46,288 nucleotides of DNA from Pirellulaceae bacterium (GTDB lineage Bacteria > Planctomycetota > Planctomycetia > Pirellulales > Pirellulaceae), in the NCBI GenBank assembly GCA_023382975.1, contig JAHDXO010000072.1:1-46288 (forward strand), in the 5' to 3' direction. This document shows, one piece after another, positions 7,527-15,590 of this stretch. The notes under the pieces were generated by a model, which saw only the letters and a program-made list of their open reading frames with translations, had not been told where the DNA came from and did no database searches. Positions within the stretch are counted from its first letter, which is position 1; every line of letters starts with the position of its first letter. The translations under genes and the position numbers were made by a program.

Positions 7527-8546
7527 ATGAAAAAACGCCGTATCGGCCGCAGCGGTTTGGTGGTATCGGAGATCTGTCTGGGAACAATGACGTTCGGCTC
7601 GACGTGCGACGAGCGGGAAGCGTTCCGGATCATGGACCGCGCGGCGGACGCGGGGGTCGACTTTTTCGATACCGCCGAGGTCTATCCCGTGCCCCCGGAC
7701 CATTCCTACGTGTACGCCACCGAAGAGATCGTCGGCCGCTGGCTGCGCACTCGCAACCGAGACGCCTTCCTGATCGCCACCAAGTTCTGCGGGTCGGCCA
7801 ACGCTTGGTTCAAACCCCCGGTGCGCGAGGGCCACACCGCCATCGACCGCCACCATATTCGCCGAGCCATCGAGGGCAGCCTGCGGCGGTTGGGAACCGA
7901 CTACGTCGATCTGTACCAAACGCACTGGCCCGATCACGACGTGCCGTACGAGCCGACGCTCGAGGCGCTCGATGAACTGGTCCAGGAAGGTCTGGTCCGC
8001 TACGTCGGCTGCAGCAACGAAACGCCTTGGGGCCTGATGAAGGCGCTCAGCGCCGCGGAACGCTGCGGGCTGAATCGGTATGAATCGATCCAGAACAACT
8101 TCAGCTTGATCAACCGGCGTTTCGAGGACTCGCTGGCCGAGGTCTGTCGGCAGGAACGGATCAGTCTGCTGCCCTATTCGCCGATGGGCGGCGGCGTGTT
8201 GAGCGGCAAATACAACCAGCCGACTCCGCCCGAAGGTGCGAGGTTTTCGGCCTATCAGGAGACGGGCGGCGAGCGGCAGCAGGCGATGGCCCGCCGCTTT
8301 GTGAACGAGAAGAGCTTGGCAACGACCGGCGAGTTGATCGAGTTGGCGGCCGAGTTGAACATGGGAGTCGCCACGCTGGCCATCGCTTGGAGTAAGCAGC
8401 ACGACTTCGTCGCCTCGACGATCGTCGGCGCCAACACCGTCCACCAACTGGAAGACAGCTTGGCCGCGGCGGACGTCGTGCTCGAAGAATCCATCCTTCG
8501 CCGGGTCGACGACATCACGTCGCGGCATCCGTATCCCTTGGGCTAG
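7527..8546 (+). CDS. Aldo/keto reductase, 339 aa
   Basis: An NAD(P)H-dependent TIM-barrel oxidoreductase. The family tetrad is visible: D48, Y53 (FFDTAEVY), K86 (IATKF) and H133 (YQTHWPD). The C-terminal cofactor-binding region STIVGANTVHQLEDSLAA is of the YajO/Tas (AKR11/12-like) type and suits the 339-residue length. Start: ATG 7527 after GAAGGAGA; the frame is open further upstream but without a better site. The substrate is unknown (aldehydes or aldoses in the family). It lies 40 bp before the AbgT transporter on the same strand and may be co-transcribed with it. Confidence 0.9.
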   Translation: MKKRRIGRSGLVVSEICLGTMTFGSTCDEREAFRIMDRAADAGVDFFDTAEVYPVPPDHSYVYATEEIVGRWLRTRNRDAFLIATKFCGSANAWFKPPVREGHTAIDRHHIRRAIEGSLRRLGTDYVDLYQTHWPDHDVPYEPTLEALDELVQEGLVRYVGCSNETPWGLMKALSAAERCGLNRYESIQNNFSLINRRFEDSLAEVCRQERISLLPYSPMGGGVLSGKYNQPTPPEGARFSAYQETGGERQQAMARRFVNEKSLATTGELIELAAELNMGVATLAIAWSKQHDFVASTIVGANTVHQLEDSLAAADVVLEESILRRVDDITSRHPYPLG

Positions 8547-8586
8547 GCATCGATCAACAGACTTGACATCCGCTGGAGTTGGATTC

Positions 8587-10122
8587 ATGGTGACGGAGCA
8601 ACCTCGGGGTTCCAAACCGACCTTAGTCAGTCGCGCGCTGGCCCTGATCGAGCGGGTGGGCAACGCGCTGCCGCATCCGGCGACGCTCTTCGCGCTGCTG
8701 GCCGCGGGCGTGCTAGTGTTGTCGTGGGTCTTCAGCCTGTTGGATTTTTCGGTGCCCCATCCGGCGACCGGCGAGATCATCCGGCCGGTGAATCTGATCT
8801 CGACCGACGGGCTGCATCGCATCCTCACTCAAACAATCCACAATTTCACCAGCTTCGCCCCGCTGGGCACGGTGCTGGTCGCCATGCTGGGCATCGGCGT
8901 GGCCGAGGGCAGCGGGCTCATCGGCGCCTGCCTGCGGCTGTTGGTGCTGTCCGCGCCGCCGCGATTGCTGACCTTCGTAATCGTGATGGCCGGCGTGCTG
9001 TCCAACACGGCCAGCGAAGTGGGCTATGTTCTGCTGGTTCCCCTGGCAGCTACTATCTTCTTGGCGGTTGGACGCCATCCGGTGGCCGGCTTGGCCGCGG
9101 CGTTCGCGGGAGTCTCGGGCGGCTACAGCGCGAATCTGTTGCTGGGCACGATCGATCCGCTGTTGTCCGGGCTGTCCGAGGAAGCGGCGCGGATCATCGA
9201 CCCCGACTACACGGTCAGTCCGGCGTGCAATTACTACTTCATGTTCGTCTCGACATTCTTCATCGCGGCGGCCGGGACGTGGGTCACCGAGCGGCTGGTG
9301 GTTCCGCGACTGGGCGAGTACCGCGGTGACCAGTTGGCCGAACCGCTGCGGCCCTTGGAGCCGCGGGAGAAACGCGGTCTGTGGCTGGCGGGGCTGGTGA
9401 CGTTGGCGCTGGTCGTGTTCGTCCTCGTCGGGCTGATCCCCGAGCAGGGATTCCTGCGGCAACCGGAAACCGGCAGCATTCTTCGTTCGCCGCTGCTGGA
9501 GGGCATCGTCGCCGCGATCTTCGTGCTGGGTGCGCTGGCCGGGATCGCCTACGGGTTGGCGGCCGGCACGTTGCGCAACGACAACGACGTCGTCCATTGC
9601 ATGGGCAAGGTCATGGAGACGATGGGCACGTACATGGTCCTGGTGTTTTTTGCCGCGCAGTTCGTGGCCTATTTCCGCTGGACCAATCTGGGCTTGATTC
9701 TCGCGATCCGCGGCGCGGAACTTTTGCGGGCCTCGGGACTCGGCCCCATCCCTCTGCTGACCGCGTTCATCCTGCTGACCGCCGTCATCAATCTGGTGAT
9801 GGGCAGCGCGTCGGCCAAGTGGGCGATCATGGCGCCGATCTTCATCCCGATGTTCATGCTGCTGGGCTACTCGCCGGAACTGGTCCAGGCGGCCTACCGC
9901 GTGGGCGATTCGACCACCAACATCATCTCGCCCATGATGTCGTACTTCGCCCTGATCGTGGCCTTTTTCGAGCGTTACGACCCGCGGGCCGGCATCGGCA
10001 CCGTGGTCGCCACGATGCTGCCCTACACGGTCGTATTCATGATCATCTGGATCCTGCTGCTGGCCGTCTGGATGCTGCTGGGAATTCCGGTGGGACCGGG
10101 AGCCAGTTTGTTCCTTGAGTGA
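8587..10122 (+). CDS. AbgT-family transporter, 511 aa
   Basis: An integral membrane protein with about 11-13 hydrophobic segments. Family marks are FTSFAPLGTVLVAMLGIGVAEGSGL, the TASEVGYVLLVPLAA helix, INLVMGSASAKWAIMAPIF and RVGDSTTNIISPMM. These are the conserved re-entrant and substrate regions of AbgT/MtrF transporters, which take up p-aminobenzoyl-glutamate or export sulfa drugs using the proton motive force. Start: ATG 8587 with GGAG 8 bp upstream; a TTG at 8563 is less likely. The true substrate cannot be told. Its stop is 75 bp from the stop of the convergent topB. Confidence 0.9.
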   Translation: MVTEQPRGSKPTLVSRALALIERVGNALPHPATLFALLAAGVLVLSWVFSLLDFSVPHPATGEIIRPVNLISTDGLHRILTQTIHNFTSFAPLGTVLVAMLGIGVAEGSGLIGACLRLLVLSAPPRLLTFVIVMAGVLSNTASEVGYVLLVPLAATIFLAVGRHPVAGLAAAFAGVSGGYSANLLLGTIDPLLSGLSEEAARIIDPDYTVSPACNYYFMFVSTFFIAAAGTWVTERLVVPRLGEYRGDQLAEPLRPLEPREKRGLWLAGLVTLALVVFVLVGLIPEQGFLRQPETGSILRSPLLEGIVAAIFVLGALAGIAYGLAAGTLRNDNDVVHCMGKVMETMGTYMVLVFFAAQFVAYFRWTNLGLILAIRGAELLRASGLGPIPLLTAFILLTAVINLVMGSASAKWAIMAPIFIPMFMLLGYSPELVQAAYRVGDSTTNIISPMMSYFALIVAFFERYDPRAGIGTVVATMLPYTVVFMIIWILLLAVWMLLGIPVGPGASLFLE

Positions 10123-10159
10123 ACGGGGGTACGGCTTCCGGGCGATCTTGGGTCAAAGT

Positions 10160-10180
10160 GCACAGGCTGGCAGCCTGTGC
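10160..10180. repeat. Perfect 21-bp palindrome (REP-like) between convergent genes
   Basis: GCACAGGCTG and CAGCCTGTGC are exact inverted arms around a single G. It lies between the stops of the AbgT gene (+) and topB (-). There is no T-tract, so it is not a classic intrinsic terminator; a REP-like element or a bidirectional stabilising hairpin fits better. Confidence 0.6.
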
Positions 10181-10197
10181 TACGGGGTGGAGGGCGA

Positions 10198-12705
10198 TCA
10201 GGCTCGGTCAGGGAACTCGAATTTCACGTCGCCATCGATCAGTTTCAGTCGGGCATCGAAGGACTTGCCGGCTTTGGACCTGAAGCCCGTCAGGACATCG
10301 GTCTGGCCGTTCTCGATCAGCGACTGGGCAAGTCGGGCCGTGATCCGTTTGCCGGCGATGGTTTTCCAGATCACGAATCGGCAGCCGTCGCGCCAGTTGC
10401 TGCAACTGAACGATTTCTTCTGTTCGACGACGTCGCCGCCGCAAAGCGGACACTTGCCCAACCGTTGGTCCGCAGCGTCCGGCGCATCATCCTTCGCCAT
10501 TCCTTCGTCCGTCGATTCGGCGGTTGGTTTCGTCCTGCTGCGGGACGCGCGCTTCGTCTTCTTCGCCGGGCCGCCCGAGTCTTCGCGCGATTTTCTACCT
10601 CCCCACGATTTCCCGCGCCGCGATGGTCTCGCCTTTCCCGGCTTGCGTTCTTCCCGGTGGGGCAGCGGGATGTCCGTCACGTGACCTGTATCGGTGAGTG
10701 CCAGAATGACATCGCCACCGTCGCGGGACGGACGGGGAGCGATCAGCACGCGGTGCTGCAACAGGCAGCGGATCTCTTCCAGAAGGAGCGGTTGGTCCTG
10801 CCAGGTCGGCTGGAGCACGAACGGACAGCCATCGCGCCAGCCGCTGCATCCGTAGGCCTGCTTGCCTTTGACCACCGGGCGACCGCAACGCGGGCATTCT
10901 CCCAATCGTTGCTCGTCGACCGCCTCGGTCGCGCTGCCCGCCAGGATCCGCCGCGTGTAGTCGGCAATCTCGCTCATGAATTGGCGTGAATCCAAGCGGC
11001 CGGCTTCGATCTGCCGCAGTTTCGCTTCCCATTGCCCGGTCAACTCGGGCGACTTCAGATCCTGGTCGCGGACGACGGCGATCAAGTAGCGTCCCAAGTC
11101 GGTAGCCGTCAGATTCTTCTTCTCCCGCCGGATGTAGTCGCGTTTCAACAGCGTCTCGATGATCGCGGCGCGAGTGGCGGGGGTGCCGAGTCCCTTTTCT
11201 TTCAGCGCCTCGCGCAGTTCGTCTTCGTCGACCAGACGTCCGGCCGTCTCCATCGCGCCCAGCAGCGTGTTTTCGGTATACGGTTTCGGGGGCGACGTTT
11301 CGCCGCGGCGGATCGACGGTTCGTGCGGCCCGGTTTCCCCCACGGTGAATTCGGGCAATTCCTGCGACTCGTCCTCGTCGTCGCCTTCCTTTTCTTCGTC
11401 TTGCTTCTTCGCCTTGCGAGGGTACAGGACGGTCCAGCCCGGATCGAGCACACGGAAGCCTTTGGCGCGGAACGGCACGGCGGCGGATTGGCCGTCGACC
11501 GTCGTGACCTCCTTTTCGCACGGTGGATAGAACGCGGCGATCAACCGCGTGACGACCGCTTCGTAGACGCGGGCCTGCGGGCCGGCCAGGCCGCCGGGCA
11601 GCTTGCCCGTGGGCAGGATGGCGTGATGATCACCCACCTTGCTGTCGTTCACGATGCGGCCCGTGAACGGCAGGGCCGCCAAGTCGAGTCGGCCGATGTC
11701 GTCGGGGCGCGACGGGCGCAGTTGTTCGAGAATCTGCGGCACCTCGCGCTGCAGATCGCGGGTCAGGTAGCGCGAATCGGTTCGCGGATAGGTAATCAGC
11801 TTGGCCTCGTACAGCGCCTGTGCGGCCTGCAGCGTGGCGTTGGCCGACAGACCGAAGCGGCGATTCATGTCGCGCTGCAATTCGGTCAAGTCGTACAACT
11901 GGGGCGGCTGGGACCGTTCGCGGCGTTTGTCGATCTTGGTGACCGAAAACGGTTGGCCTAAGACTCGGTCGAGCAACTGCTGAGCTGCGGACTCGTCGCC
12001 GAACCGTTCGCCGGTGAATTTGAACGATGTCTCGCGGTACCGGGTCAGCAGCTCCCAGAACGGTTCGGGGCGGAACGTGCGGATCTCGTCGTCGCGGCGC
12101 ACGATCATCGCCAGCACCGGCGTCTGCACACGCCCGACGCTCCACAACAGCCCTTGGCCGCCGAAGCGGACCGTGAAATTCCGCGTGCCGTTCATGCCGA
12201 CGATCCAATCGGCCTCGCTGCGGCAGCGGGCCGCCGCGTACAGCCGGTCGTATTCGCGGCCGGGCCGCAGTTTGTCGAACGCATCGCGGATCGCCTTGGC
12301 GGTCAACGAGCTGAGCCACAACCGCGAGAACGGCTTGGACGCACAGCCGGTCAGCGTCTGGATGTAGCGGAAAATCAGTTCGCCCTCGCGGCCAGCGTCC
12401 GTCGCGCAAATGATCTCGTCGGCGGCGCGGAACAGTTGCTTGACCACGTCAAACTGCTTGCGCGACAATTTGTCGTCGACCGTCTTCAGTTCGAACCGCT
12501 CGGGCAGAATCGGCAGCGTATCGAGCGACCACTTCTTCCAGGCCGCATCGTATTCGTCCGGCTCCTTGAGCGTCACCAGATGCCCGTAGGCCCAAGTCAC
12601 CTGATAACCGTTGCCCTCGAAATAGCCCTCGTGCCGCGAGCCGGCGCGCAGAAACTGAGCGATCTCGCGTGCCACCGACGGCTTTTCAGCAAGGACAACT
12701 TTCAT
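10198..12705 (-). CDS. topB: DNA topoisomerase III (type IA), 835 aa
   Basis: Relaxes and decatenates DNA through a transient 5'-phosphotyrosine. A Toprim domain covers residues 1-about 150, with E7 (LAEKPS) and D103-A-G-R-E107-G-E109. The catalytic Tyr is Y306 in LITYPRTDSRYL. The body carries TEN(T)LLGAMETAGR and GLGTPATRAAIIETL. The C-terminus has two four-Cys zinc ribbons (C604/C607/C620/C627 and C752/C755/C768/C775) separated by a Lys/Arg/Ser-rich linker, then a Toprim C-terminal repeat (KTIAGKRITARLAQSLIENG). Start: I chose ATG 12705 because MKVVLAEKPS is the family N-terminus; a GTG at 12753 would add 16 residues. The ribosome binding site is weak for both. Confidence 0.93.
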   Translation of the reverse strand: MKVVLAEKPSVAREIAQFLRAGSRHEGYFEGNGYQVTWAYGHLVTLKEPDEYDAAWKKWSLDTLPILPERFELKTVDDKLSRKQFDVVKQLFRAADEIICATDAGREGELIFRYIQTLTGCASKPFSRLWLSSLTAKAIRDAFDKLRPGREYDRLYAAARCRSEADWIVGMNGTRNFTVRFGGQGLLWSVGRVQTPVLAMIVRRDDEIRTFRPEPFWELLTRYRETSFKFTGERFGDESAAQQLLDRVLGQPFSVTKIDKRRERSQPPQLYDLTELQRDMNRRFGLSANATLQAAQALYEAKLITYPRTDSRYLTRDLQREVPQILEQLRPSRPDDIGRLDLAALPFTGRIVNDSKVGDHHAILPTGKLPGGLAGPQARVYEAVVTRLIAAFYPPCEKEVTTVDGQSAAVPFRAKGFRVLDPGWTVLYPRKAKKQDEEKEGDDEDESQELPEFTVGETGPHEPSIRRGETSPPKPYTENTLLGAMETAGRLVDEDELREALKEKGLGTPATRAAIIETLLKRDYIRREKKNLTATDLGRYLIAVVRDQDLKSPELTGQWEAKLRQIEAGRLDSRQFMSEIADYTRRILAGSATEAVDEQRLGECPRCGRPVVKGKQAYGCSGWRDGCPFVLQPTWQDQPLLLEEIRCLLQHRVLIAPRPSRDGGDVILALTDTGHVTDIPLPHREERKPGKARPSRRGKSWGGRKSREDSGGPAKKTKRASRSRTKPTAESTDEGMAKDDAPDAADQRLGKCPLCGGDVVEQKKSFSCSNWRDGCRFVIWKTIAGKRITARLAQSLIENGQTDVLTGFRSKAGKSFDARLKLIDGDVKFEFPDRA

Positions 12706-12788
12706 TTTTGGGCCATTCGGGGAAACCACCAGATTTCCAGCGAATTCGGTCACAGATCGCCGCGGCGACCGTCGCCGCCGCTCGGTGT

Positions 12789-13109
12789 CTATGCCGCGTA
12801 ACGCTGGTCGACGTGGTTGATGCCGATCGACAAGAAGTGATCGACCAGCAGTTCGGTGGCCAGTTCAATCAATTTCGAGCGATCCGCAGGCGGCAGATGG
12901 TGTTGGCGATGCATCCATAGATTGACTTCGCGATGTACCACGACGGCAGCTCGCGTACGGATGTAGCCACGAGCTTCGGCGTTGGACATGTCCGGCGAGA
13001 GGCCGACCAAGCGTCGCAGAACCTCGATGTGGCTCCGTTCGGCAATCTCTTGAGCGGAGCGAGTCAACTCGTGATCCTCGCCGGTTCCGAATTTCCAGAT
13101 CAATCCCAT
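12789..13109 (-). CDS. Hypothetical protein, 106 aa
   Basis: The start at ATG 13109 (MGLIWKFGTGEDHEL) follows a GAGGG site about 8 bp upstream; a GTG further up (13187) would add 26 residues of poor quality. The product is soluble and helical, with RAAVVVHREVNLWMHRQHHL near the middle. No domain is recognised. It is on the same strand as topB and ends 83 bp before it, so the two may share a transcript. It could be a small regulator, but nothing shows this. Confidence 0.55.
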   Translation of the reverse strand: MGLIWKFGTGEDHELTRSAQEIAERSHIEVLRRLVGLSPDMSNAEARGYIRTRAAVVVHREVNLWMHRQHHLPPADRSKLIELATELLVDHFLSIGINHVDQRYAA

Positions 13110-13671
13110 CAGATGGTCCCTCGCTCGTTCTTGGTCATTCCGTGTTACTGGCTGCGTTATGGAATCGTTTCGCCGGTAGGTCGGCACACAGGCGGGCGGC
13201 CTGGACTGCGGGTCAGCGTCAAGGTTCCCGGAGTGCCGAGCTTCTCGCGGAACTGTTCAAAACCCTCCGAATGGCATGCGTGTTCGTGAACCAGCCTTGT
13301 AGGCTCTGTCATCTTAAATCGAGCCGCACCGGCTGTTCCCTCCACCCGTCGACAGGTCGTTTCGCATGGACCGTCTGGAGAAGGTGTGCGCCCGCTAGCT
13401 GATGACCAGTTCGGGGATAAACAGCTTCACTAAACCTCCTGAACAGCGCAGTCATTCGAAGCGTAACGGCTCGAATGACGGGGGTATTCGAAGCGACTGC
13501 CATCGGCAATGACGGCATTTTCCTGGAAACTTGGACGAATTCCGAAATGCCCTACGCGCAAACCGCTGCTTCTGCGATACTTCTAATTAAGCTGCGAGGT
13601 GCCAGAGAACAGAGCATGGGCCGGGTACTTCGCACGATGGATCGTGACGCGACGAGTGAAGGGATGCACTC
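13110..13671. promoter_or_regulatory. Intergenic region upstream of lpxB with inverted repeat
   Basis: No gene is supported in these 562 bp. At 13451-13459 and 13471-13479 there is an exact 9-bp inverted repeat (GTCATTCGA / TCGAATGAC) with an 11-bp spacer. ATTCGAAGCG is repeated directly at 13454-13463 and 13486-13495. The cluster lies about 190 bp before the lpxB start and could be an operator or an mRNA hairpin. There is no T-tract. Confidence 0.35.
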
Positions 13672-14925
13672 ATGAGGATATTCTTCTCGGTCGGGGAACC
13701 AAGCGGCGATCTGCACGGCGCCAACCTGATCCGCCAGTTGAAACAGCAATCGCCCGACGTGGAATGCGTGGGTTTTGGCGGGCCGCGGATGGCGGAGGCG
13801 GGTTGCGGACTGCTGGCCGATCTGACCGAGTTGGCCGTAATGTGGTTTCTTCGCGTGCTGCTGAATCTGCATCGCTTCTGGTGCTACTACCGTCAAGCCA
13901 AACGCTATTTTCGAGATCACCGGCCCGACGCCGTGGTGTTGATCGACTATCCGGGCTTCAATTGGTGGATTGCGCGGGCCGCTAAGCGGTACGACATCCT
14001 CGTGTTCTACTACGGCGTTCCGCAGATGTGGGCTTGGGCACCCTGGCGCGTGCGGAAGATGCGGCGCCTGGTGGATCATGTGCTGTGCAAGCTGCCGTTC
14101 GAGGCCGAGTGGTTTCACCAGCGCGGCTGCCAAGCGACGTACGTCGGTCATCCGTACTTCGACCAGTTGGCGGGCCAGACACTGGATCCCGGTTTCCAAG
14201 CTGAGATGAACCGCGGCGACGGTCCGTTGATTGCGATCCTGCCCGGTTCGCGCACTCAAGAGGTCGTCAGCAACCTGCCGTGGTTCCTGAAGACCGCCGG
14301 ATTGATCCAGCGTCGGATCCCCGAAGTCCGTTTCGCGGTGGCCAGCTTCAACGAGCTGCAAGCGGAGATCGCCTGCCGAATGGTCGCCGAATCGATGCTG
14401 ACCGCCGACGTGTTCGTCGGTCGAACCGGCGAGTTGATTCAGACCAGCCGCTGCTGCTTGGCATGCTCCGGATCGGTGTCGCTGGAATTGCTGTTCCACA
14501 CGAAGCCGTCGCTGATCTTGTACTGGGTCGAGCGGCTTCCGTTTCGCGTGGCGACCCGCTTCTTCATGAAAGTGCGGTACATCACGCTGGTGAACTTGCT
14601 GGCGGCACGCGCGCCGTTCTTGTCAGCGGGCGAACGCTACGATCCGATCGCGGCCAGCGCGGACGACGTTCCTTTGCCCGAGTACTTGACCTACGAAGAC
14701 CCGTCGCGCGCCATGGCCGATCGGATCGTGGGATGGTTGAAGGACGAGGGCGAGTACCGCCGCCGAGTGCAACAGTTGAGCGATCTGAAGAAGCAACATG
14801 TCGACACCGGCGCGTCGCGCACCGCGGCGGCGTACATGCTGCGGGTGTTGAACCAACCTGCTTCGATCCCCGGTCCGGGCTCCGAAAGAAACGCGCACGC
14901 TCGCCCCGAAAAGTTGTCTGCGTAG
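13672..14925 (+). CDS. lpxB: Lipid-A-disaccharide synthase, 417 aa
   Basis: A glycosyltransferase family 19 enzyme. It joins UDP-diacylglucosamine and lipid X to make the lipid A disaccharide at the inner membrane face. Family signs: the N-terminal SVGEPSGDLHGANLI, VGFGGPRM, VVLIDYPGFNWW, YYGVPQMWAW, the sugar-nucleotide region LPGSRTQEV, and the acceptor region SGSVSLELLFHTKPSLILYW. Start: ATG 13672 with AAGGG about 9 bp upstream. At 417 residues it is longer than the usual about 380, with a polar C-terminal tail of about 25 residues after the last family helix. No other lipid A gene lies near, so it is a stand-alone lpx gene. It shows that the organism makes a lipid-A-type outer leaflet. 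Confidence 0.95.
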   Translation: MRIFFSVGEPSGDLHGANLIRQLKQQSPDVECVGFGGPRMAEAGCGLLADLTELAVMWFLRVLLNLHRFWCYYRQAKRYFRDHRPDAVVLIDYPGFNWWIARAAKRYDILVFYYGVPQMWAWAPWRVRKMRRLVDHVLCKLPFEAEWFHQRGCQATYVGHPYFDQLAGQTLDPGFQAEMNRGDGPLIAILPGSRTQEVVSNLPWFLKTAGLIQRRIPEVRFAVASFNELQAEIACRMVAESMLTADVFVGRTGELIQTSRCCLACSGSVSLELLFHTKPSLILYWVERLPFRVATRFFMKVRYITLVNLLAARAPFLSAGERYDPIAASADDVPLPEYLTYEDPSRAMADRIVGWLKDEGEYRRRVQQLSDLKKQHVDTGASRTAAAYMLRVLNQPASIPGPGSERNAHARPEKLSA

Positions 14926-15008
14926 TCTTGGCAGCGCGACAAGTCTTGATCTTCCTCACAGTTTTGGCAATTCGGCACGTTTTTCGCTGCGCAGGCAGGA
15001 AATTCCCC

Positions 15009-15037
15009 TTGACGAAAGACACACAAACTTGATTCAA
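15009..15037 (+). promoter_or_regulatory. Candidate sigma-70-like promoter for the Lys/Ala-rich gene
   Basis: TTGACG (15009-15014) is followed after 17 bp by ATTCAA (15032-15037). The -35 is one base off consensus; the -10 is weak. It lies about 170 bp upstream of the start at 15208 in a relatively AT-rich gap, leaving a long leader. Confidence 0.35.
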
Positions 15038-15207
15038 TGCGCGAACCTGGGGGAAGCGAGTAAGTGGCCGACACGAACCGAGCTCGGCATATCAACCGAC
15101 TTGATCGTGCAACGTTTCAACCAGGTGGCTTGCGATGGACCCCGAGAAGGGCGTTGAGGGGCACCTCGCAGAAACGTAAGGACGCCCATTTCAAGGAGCC
15201 ATAGGAT

Positions 15208-15453
15208 ATGGCAACGAACAAGAAGACGACTGCCAAAGCCACGACTGGAACAACGACTGCGACCAAGGCGACGACCGCTCGGTCGACCAAAGCCAAGCCC
15301 GCCGCTGCGAAAGCGAAAGCGGCTCCGGCGAAGGCGGCATGCGCCACCAAGAAGCCCGCGACGCGGTCGGCGAAGGCCAAGCCCGAAGCGGCCAAGAAGC
15401 CCGCGGCCGCCAAGAAGCCCGCCGCCAAGAAACCTGCGGGCGGCAAAGCGTAG
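15208..15453 (+). CDS. Lys/Ala-rich histone-H1-like protein, 81 aa
   Basis: The product is almost entirely Lys, Ala, Thr and Pro, in repeats of the AKKPA/TKAKPAA kind, with a single Cys and no hydrophobic core. This composition matches bacterial H1-like tails (Hc1/AlgP-like) that bind and compact DNA, so a nucleoid role is the best guess. Start: ATG 15208 after AAGGAG about 9 bp upstream. It stands alone, with its own candidate promoter (15009-15037) and a strong terminator (15516-15567), as expected for a highly expressed small gene. Function is inferred from composition only. Confidence 0.75.
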   Translation: MATNKKTTAKATTGTTTATKATTARSTKAKPAAAKAKAAPAKAACATKKPATRSAKAKPEAAKKPAAAKKPAAKKPAGGKA

Positions 15454-15515
15454 CAGCAGCCGGTGAAAGCTGCGGATCGGGGTGTCGTCGCACTCCGACC
15501 TGATTACAACGAGAC

Positions 15516-15567
15516 AGGCCGGCGTCAGCCATCGCATCCGATGAGCTGCCAGCCGGCCTAATTTTTT
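15516..15567 (+). terminator. Rho-independent terminator after the Lys/Ala-rich gene
   Basis: An outer stem AGGCCGGC/GCCGGCCT (15516-15523 with 15552-15559) encloses inner pairs CAGC/GCTG and CATC/GATG. It is followed by AATTTTTT (15560-15567). It ends transcription of the small gene; the T-run is on the plus side only. Confidence 0.85.
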
Positions 15568-15590
15568 GCGCCAAGGCCGGACGCAGACGG

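Noticed and set aside
7440..8828. Minus-strand open frame of 462 codons opposite the aldo/keto reductase
   Set aside because: It is the antisense of a well-recognised enzyme and has low-quality composition.
10160..10180. Palindrome as a bidirectional intrinsic terminator
   Set aside because: There is no T-run on either side, so only a REP-like or stabilising hairpin is claimed.
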